Assembly (NCBI RefSeq): GCF_015710575.1
Contig: NZ_CP065373.1
Location: 2,728,001-2,792,000, forward strand
Direction: 5' to 3'
Length of the DNA: 64,000 nucleotides
From: Mycolicibacterium mengxianglii
GTDB taxonomy: Bacteria; Actinomycetota; Actinomycetes; Mycobacteriales; Mycobacteriaceae
In this document: piece by piece, positions 60,050 to 64,000 of the stretch
Layout of the letters: each line of letters begins with the position of its first letter
Numbering within the stretch: position 1 is the stretch's first letter
Notes under the pieces: generated by a model
Seen by the model: the letters and a program-made list of their open reading frames with translations, nothing else
The model's database searches: none
What the model was told of the DNA's origin: nothing
Made by a program: the position numbers and the translations under genes

Positions 60050-60915
60050 CACGCATCGCTCTTGGCGACGGCGTCGCCGACCGCTTCCCACCGCGTGGTC
60101 GCGGGCCGCCCGATGAGGGTCTGAAGATCAGCGCTATCGGTGTACAACTCACCACGTGCCAGGCCGTCATCCGCGTCGGCCAAGACGGCGGCCAGTTCTG
60201 CCGGCAGCCCCACGCTGATCAATAGCTCAGTGTATTTGCGGACCGGCAGGTCCAGGTACGACACTTCGGTCCCAAGTACCTCGCTGAACGTGGCGGCAAG
60301 TTCGGTGAGGGTGAAGGCTGGTCCGCCGAGTTCGTAGGTAGCTCCGGCGTGGTCACCGCCTGTCAGCGCCGCGACGGCCGCAGCGGCGTAGTCTCGTCGG
60401 CTGGCCGCGCTTACCAGACCGTCTCGTGCGCTTCCGGGCAGCATGTGCTGCTGACGGATCGTCGCGAGCTGGTCGGTGTAGTTCTCCAAGTACCAACCAT
60501 TGCGGAGGATTACGAACGGCAGTCCGCTGGCGCGCAGGTATTCCTCGGTGCGCCGGTGTTCATCGGCCAGCCGCATTCGTGCGGTCGCGGCATTGAGCGT
60601 GCTGGTGTAGACGATCAGCGATACGCCCGCTTCGCGGGCCGCGTCGATGGCGTTGCGGTGGTTGTCGAATCGTTGGCCCACGTCCGTCGTCGAGACGAGC
60701 AGCAATGTGTCGGCGCCGGTGAACGCGTCACTCAGGGTGTGCGGATCGGCGAAGTCGGCGCGGCGCACCGCGATGCCATTGCTCGATAGGTCGGTGAGCT
60801 TATCGGTATCACGACCGGTGGCCACGATCTGCCCGGCGGGTACGCCGGCGGCGACGAGCTGTTCGACGACGAGACGGCCTAGATGCCCGCTGGCCCCGGT
60901 GATCACGATGGACAT
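60049..60915 (-). CDS. NmrA-like NAD(P)-binding SDR (QOR2/TMR-like)
   Basis: 288 aa. Rossmann start MSIVITGASGHLGRLVVEQLVAAG, TGRDTDKLTDLSSNGIAVRRADFAD, STLNAATARMRLADEHRRTEEYLRASGLPFVILRNGWYLENY (atypical SDR active site) and C-terminal TRWEAVGDAV. NmrA/QOR2-like reductases act on quinones or small carbonyls and are frequently regulated by an adjacent HxlR. The gene is divergent from the HxlR at 61025 and coupled by TGATG to the flavoprotein. Confidence 0.92.
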   Translation of the reverse strand: MSIVITGASGHLGRLVVEQLVAAGVPAGQIVATGRDTDKLTDLSSNGIAVRRADFADPHTLSDAFTGADTLLLVSTTDVGQRFDNHRNAIDAAREAGVSLIVYTSTLNAATARMRLADEHRRTEEYLRASGLPFVILRNGWYLENYTDQLATIRQQHMLPGSARDGLVSAASRRDYAAAAVAALTGGDHAGATYELGGPAFTLTELAATFSEVLGTEVSYLDLPVRKYTELLISVGLPAELAAVLADADDGLARGELYTDSADLQTLIGRPATTRWEAVGDAVAKSDA

Positions 60916-61024
60916 GTTCCTGCCTTTCGTTGGCTTTAGTACTCGCCACTAACTCAACATCAGTCACTCCCTTATGGGAAGTACCCACTCGAAGGTAAGC
61001 TCCTCACTGCGCTAAAGTGTGATC

Positions 61025-61453
61025 ATGACCGCCGCCAAGGAGAGATGGGACCCTTACGCGCGAGGATGTCCGTCACGCGACCTGCTGGACCGGATCGGGG
61101 ACAAGTGGAGCGTGCTCGTCCTCGGCGAGCTGGCCGACGAATTTCCGCATCGCTTCTCGGCGATCCGTGACCGCGTGGAGGGCGTCAGCGAGAAGATGCT
61201 CACTCAGACCCTGCGCCACCTCGAAGAAGATGGTCTGATCTCGCGGCACGCGTTCCCCGAAGTACCGCCCCGGGTGCAATACCGTCTGACCCCGCTTGGC
61301 ACATCCTTACGGAAACCGCTTGCGGCGCTGCGTCAATGGTCGATCACCCATGCCGCAGAGGTCCTCGCGGCCCGGGAGCACTACGCCAGAACGACCCGGA
61401 TCAATGGGGGATCCTTCGTCGCGACAACAGGTGCCGCAGACGACAGTCCATGA
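61025..61453 (+). CDS. HxlR-family regulator
   Basis: 142 aa from ATG 61025. [69 protein letters not shown] and the wing [13 protein letters not shown] are the HxlR core; a single N-terminal Cys (GCPSR) can sense electrophiles. Divergent from the NmrA-like SDR/flavoprotein operon (109-bp gap), the same arrangement as the HxlR/MDR pair at 4.8 kb, so it most likely induces that operon on quinone or aldehyde stress. Confidence 0.93.
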   Translation: MTAAKERWDPYARGCPSRDLLDRIGDKWSVLVLGELADEFPHRFSAIRDRVEGVSEKMLTQTLRHLEEDGLISRHAFPEVPPRVQYRLTPLGTSLRKPLAALRQWSITHAAEVLAAREHYARTTRINGGSFVATTGAADDSP

Positions 61454-61668
61454 CGCTGAGCAAGTGGCCACGTGGTGCTGCAGCGGCGACTGGTCGATCT
61501 ATAACCTCGAAGCCGCCCAGCCGCTGATCGACGAGCTAGACAGCTAATACTCGATTGTGATCGGCGAAGAGCTAATCGGGTTCTGCTGCATCGGCCAAGA
61601 GGCGCGCGTCCCCGGTACGACCGAAGAGCCAGCGATCCCTGCTCTTGGGTGCAATGAATCCGGGTGGG
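61446..61668 (+). pseudogene. GNAT acetyltransferase, N-terminal remnant with a stop codon
   Basis: One frame reads [20 protein letters not shown] then AAQPLIDELDS, a TAA at 61545-61547, and continues YSIVIGEELIGFCCIGQEAR and VPGTTEEPAI. That is the start of RimI/GNAT-type enzymes in which the TAA replaces a Tyr codon. The acetyl-CoA motif (G-x-G-x-A) is never reached because the gene is cut by the 49-bp repeat at 61669. Confidence 0.75.
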
Positions 61669-61717
61669 CGGAAAGTTTTGCAACGCAGCCGAAAACGTCG
61701 CGAGAAGCGGTGGCCGG
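61669..61717 (+). repeat. 49-bp repeat, copy 2
   Basis: Second copy of the sequence at 58426-58474 (45 of 49 identical, direct orientation, 3,243 bp apart). It sits directly at the break point of the GNAT remnant. Flanks differ from copy 1. Confidence 0.85.
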
Positions 61718-61839
61718 TGTTCGTTCTCGATTTAGATGGCGGCCTGATGCAGGAAACCGCCAGCTTAAGTGAGACGCAATCGAGCGTGTCCGGCCGCCGG
61801 TTCGGTGGCGCCGTTACCTGCAGGCGCAGCTCGACTGCG

Positions 61840-62220
61840 AATACTCCCGCCCTTTATCGGCAGCTTCCGCGGGAAACCGCTCGCCAACGTCGAGTTGTAC
61901 CGTGCGGCGAAGGATTCGATCGCCCCGCGCTACGCCGCCGACCCGTACGAGATGGGTCTGCACGCCGCGGTCGCCGCCGCACGCTTCGTCAACCGTGGCT
62001 TCGCTCCGCTGCTCCTCCCGCGCTTGGTGGCCAACGTGTTCGAGGCCGAGCCGCAGTGCCGGACGAATCATGTTCGACCCCGACTACCGAAACGACGGCG
62101 CCCGCCGGGTGTGCGAATACGCGGGGTGTGTCGTTCTCGGCGAGCACGACATGGCCAACCGGCGGATGGCGCTCTACGCGTTGGCGCGCACCGCTGACGA
62201 CGCCCCCAAGCCGGTCGGCG
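61840..62220 (+). pseudogene. IucB-like acetyltransferase, remnant with frameshift
   Basis: First frame: [56 protein letters not shown]. After a +1 shift near 62057, [20 protein letters not shown] and [20 protein letters not shown] follow. This is the end part of the GNAT-like N-acyltransferases of siderophore type (IucB/MbtK-like). No start, and the C-terminus runs into the antisense of the membrane gene at 62068-62709. Confidence 0.7.
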
Positions 62221-62709
62221 CGCAGCCGTCGCACCGGCGGCCCATCCAGCGGCCATCGCGGACAGGACATGCCATACGCCGTGGTACTGCCAGAGACTGT
62301 CGGGCCGGCACATCGGTGAGCCGGAACGTCCCGCGGCGTAGGCGATCAGGCCCACCGCGAACAACCCGGCCGCCGGCGCCCAGACCGAACGCCACTGCCG
62401 ACGCCGGCTGCGGGCGAGAAGAGCGACATAAACGACGCCCGCCGCGATGATCGGCAGGTCGTGCGCCAGCTTGGCCCACGACGGCGCAGGCCCGTGGTAG
62501 GCGAAGCTGCCGATCCCGATGGCCACGAGCACCACGGCGGCACCCCATGCGAGCGGCGACCTGCCCCACACGGCCCAGCAGAGCACGACCAACCCGGCGG
62601 CGACGTAGGCCAGACTGGTGACGGCCAGGACGGGCTGCGCCAGCGCTTCATCGACGATGCGCTCGCAGTCCGACTGGCCGAAACCTGCGGGAGCGGTGAG
62701 GAACCGCAT
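62068..62709 (-). CDS. Membrane protein, seven-helix (CREST-like) type
   Basis: 213 aa as read, about six or seven hydrophobic helices: [63 protein letters not shown] and [22 protein letters not shown]. His and Asp in YHGP, HDLP and YHGVWH resemble the metal-hydrolase pattern of the alkaline ceramidase/CREST superfamily. The Arg/Pro-rich C-terminus after AGATAARRP overlaps a pseudogene and is probably not native. Its ATG is on the same CATG as the opposite-strand gene's ATG. Confidence 0.7.
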   Translation of the reverse strand: MRFLTAPAGFGQSDCERIVDEALAQPVLAVTSLAYVAAGLVVLCWAVWGRSPLAWGAAVVLVAIGIGSFAYHGPAPSWAKLAHDLPIIAAGVVYVALLARSRRRQWRSVWAPAAGLFAVGLIAYAAGRSGSPMCRPDSLWQYHGVWHVLSAMAAGWAAGATAARRPAWGRRQRCAPTRRAPSAGWPCRARRERHTPRIRTPGGRRRFGSRGRT

Positions 62710-64000
62710 GGTCGATCACCGTAGCGTGGGTGGCATCGCAGCTTGGGCGATTGGTGGTGTGAGCGCATTGTCGTGGAGGTGGGCCTGGCCAGCCCTTGGG
62801 GCGGCGTTCGTCGCGGGCGCACTGCCGGCGCTGTCGTTCCCCGCTCCCTCGTGGTGGTGGCTGGCCTGGGTCAGCATCGCCCCGCTCCTGGCGGTGGTGC
62901 GCACGGCGCCGCGCGCCGGGGCCGCCGCCCTGAGGGCGTGGTGCGGGATGGCAGGCTACATCCTCGCCACCCAGTATTGGCTGCTGCCCAGCGCCGGACC
63001 GCTGGTGATCGTGCTGGCCATCGGACTGGGCGCGCTGTGGGTGCCGTGGGGTGTGGCCGCGTACCTGCTTCTGGGCGAACCGGTCACGGTCCGCAGGACC
63101 TTCGCCGCCATCGCGGTGTTGCCGAGTGCCTGGGTCCTGGCCGAAGCGTTGCGCTCCCTGCCCAGTCTGGGCGGCCCGTGGGCACCGCTCGGCGCGACGC
63201 AGTGGAACGAACCGGCCACCCTGGCCTCCGCCTCCCTCGGCGGCGTGTGGCTGACCAGCTTCGTAATCGTCGCCACGAACACCGCGATCGTGGGGACCCT
63301 CCTGCATCGGCATGTCGCTGTCCGCGTCGCCGCAGCCGCCGTGGCGCTGGTCTGCGCTGCGCTCGGCCCGGCCTGGTTCTGGCTCGCACCGGTGCCACCG
63401 GCCGGGCAGACCGTCCGGGTGGCGCTCGTGCAGCCGGGCGACATCGACGACGCCGGGGCCCGTCAGGCGGCCAGCGAAGCGCTGACCCGCGACATGCGGG
63501 GCCGGCGCCTCGATCTGGTCGTCTGGGGTGAGAGCAGCGTCGGAGTGGATATCACGGGCCGGCCGGAGGAAATGAGGCGCCTGGTGGACCTGTCGCGGCA
63601 GGTCGGTGCGGACCTGCTGGTCAACGTCGACGCGCGCGATCGCACAGGCGCCATCAGCAAGTCGTCGGTCCTGATCGGACGCGACGGCCCGCGCGGTACG
63701 TATTCCAAGATGCGGCTGGTGCCGTTCGGCGAGTATGTGCCGCTGCGGCCGGTGTTCGGCTGGGCCACCCGGCACACGAAGGCCGCAGCGGAGGACCGGC
63801 AGCGCGGCAGCGGACTCGAAGTGCTGCATACCGGTCGGGGTATGGCCATCGGGCCGCTGATCAGCTTCGAGACCACGTTCTCCGATCTTCCACGCGAGCT
63901 GGTCCGGCGCGGCGCCCAGCTAATGGTGTTCCAGAGCTCCACCTCGACGTATCAGGGGAGTTGGGCCCAGCCCCAGTTGGCCAGCAAGGTCGCGGTACAC
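62708..64000 (+). CDS. lnt: Apolipoprotein N-acyltransferase (partial, runs off the window)
   Basis: At least 431 codons without stop to the window end. Start may be ATG 62708, GTG 62726 or GTG 62759. N-terminal membrane helices (LGAAFVAGALPALSFPAPSWWWLAW, YILATQYWLLPSAGPLVIVLAIG, and so on) and the nitrilase-like domain from about residue 240: VRVALVQPGDID, DLVVWGESSVGVD (catalytic Glu), YSKMRLVPFGEYVPLRP (catalytic Lys) and ISFETTFSDLPRELVRRGAQ. The last segment normally has the catalytic Cys (ICFE or ICYE), but here reads ISFE. The family transfers the third acyl chain to lipoproteins; this copy may be inactive or a paralogue. Confidence 0.88.
   Translation, partial: MVDHRSVGGIAAWAIGGVSALSWRWAWPALGAAFVAGALPALSFPAPSWWWLAWVSIAPLLAVVRTAPRAGAAALRAWCGMAGYILATQYWLLPSAGPLVIVLAIGLGALWVPWGVAAYLLLGEPVTVRRTFAAIAVLPSAWVLAEALRSLPSLGGPWAPLGATQWNEPATLASASLGGVWLTSFVIVATNTAIVGTLLHRHVAVRVAAAAVALVCAALGPAWFWLAPVPPAGQTVRVALVQPGDIDDAGARQAASEALTRDMRGRRLDLVVWGESSVGVDITGRPEEMRRLVDLSRQVGADLLVNVDARDRTGAISKSSVLIGRDGPRGTYSKMRLVPFGEYVPLRPVFGWATRHTKAAAEDRQRGSGLEVLHTGRGMAIGPLISFETTFSDLPRELVRRGAQLMVFQSSTSTYQGSWAQPQLASKVAVH

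Noticed and set aside
62648..63829. 393-codon minus-strand open frame over the Lnt gene
   Set aside because: It is antisense to motifs WGES and LVPFGEY of Lnt and has no protein features.

Overview
The window is GC-rich actinobacterial chromosome, most likely from a fast-growing mycobacterium (Mycolicibacterium-like). The evidence is the gene content: a GAF-ANTAR regulator, a mycofactocin-coupled SDR, a deazaflavin-type (Ddn-like) nitroreductase, several luciferase-like monooxygenases, a DUF3159 membrane protein and many TetR/MarR/HxlR regulators, with frequent 1-8 nt gene overlaps. No rRNA, tRNA, CRISPR array, prophage or intact IS was recognised.

Layout. 1-3.8 kb: end of a sugar-type ABC importer fused in one operon to a three-gene heme-dependent N-demethylase (dimethylamine-monooxygenase-like). 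3.8-7 kb: quinone-oxidoreductase-like gene with a divergent HxlR regulator, then cytochrome b561 plus a frameshifted catalase-family peroxidase. 7.2-10 kb: a translationally coupled ATP-grasp ligase and beta-lactamase-fold serine hydrolase. 10-17 kb: secreted lysozyme-like protein with a structured leader, GAF/ANTAR and GAF proteins, a small SnoaL/Ddn/ABM operon with an ArsR-type regulator, a mycofactocin-coupled SDR and a frameshifted nitroreductase. 17-28 kb: regulator-plus-enzyme pairs (TetR/nitroreductase, LacI/permease/flavin monooxygenase, MarR/luciferase-like enzyme, TetR/epoxide-hydrolase-like enzyme), several with strong palindromic operator candidates.

28.4-40.3 kb looks like a nitrogen or amine acquisition region: a complete polyamine-type ABC importer, a YtcJ-like amidohydrolase and an XRE-cupin regulator in one direction; a sarcosine-oxidase-like flavoprotein, a PhnZ-like HD-domain oxygenase, an MFS exporter with its TetR, and a flavin amine oxidase follow. 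41-48 kb holds SDR, SnoaL, Gfo/Idh/MocA, old-yellow-enzyme and methyltransferase genes. 48.5-52.1 kb is the most unusual unit: four tightly overlapping genes for three secreted or anchored His/Met-rich beta-domain proteins and one polytopic membrane protein with paired histidines, preceded by a tandemly duplicated leader carrying G-tract/C-tract hairpins. Its function is not known to me; a copper-linked membrane system is a reasonable hypothesis.

52-62.7 kb is a graveyard-like stretch: IS30 remnant fused to a regulator N-terminus, VapBC-type toxin-antitoxin, fragments of LeuD-like, nitroreductase, membrane, TetR and two acetyltransferase genes, and a 49-bp sequence repeated at two gene break points 3.2 kb apart. 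Intact genes between them include a luciferase-like monooxygenase, a secreted SMP-30-like protein, and a flavoprotein/NmrA/HxlR module. The window ends inside an apolipoprotein N-acyltransferase gene in which the usual catalytic Cys position reads Ser. About a dozen gene remnants in all mark this as plastic accessory chromosome.
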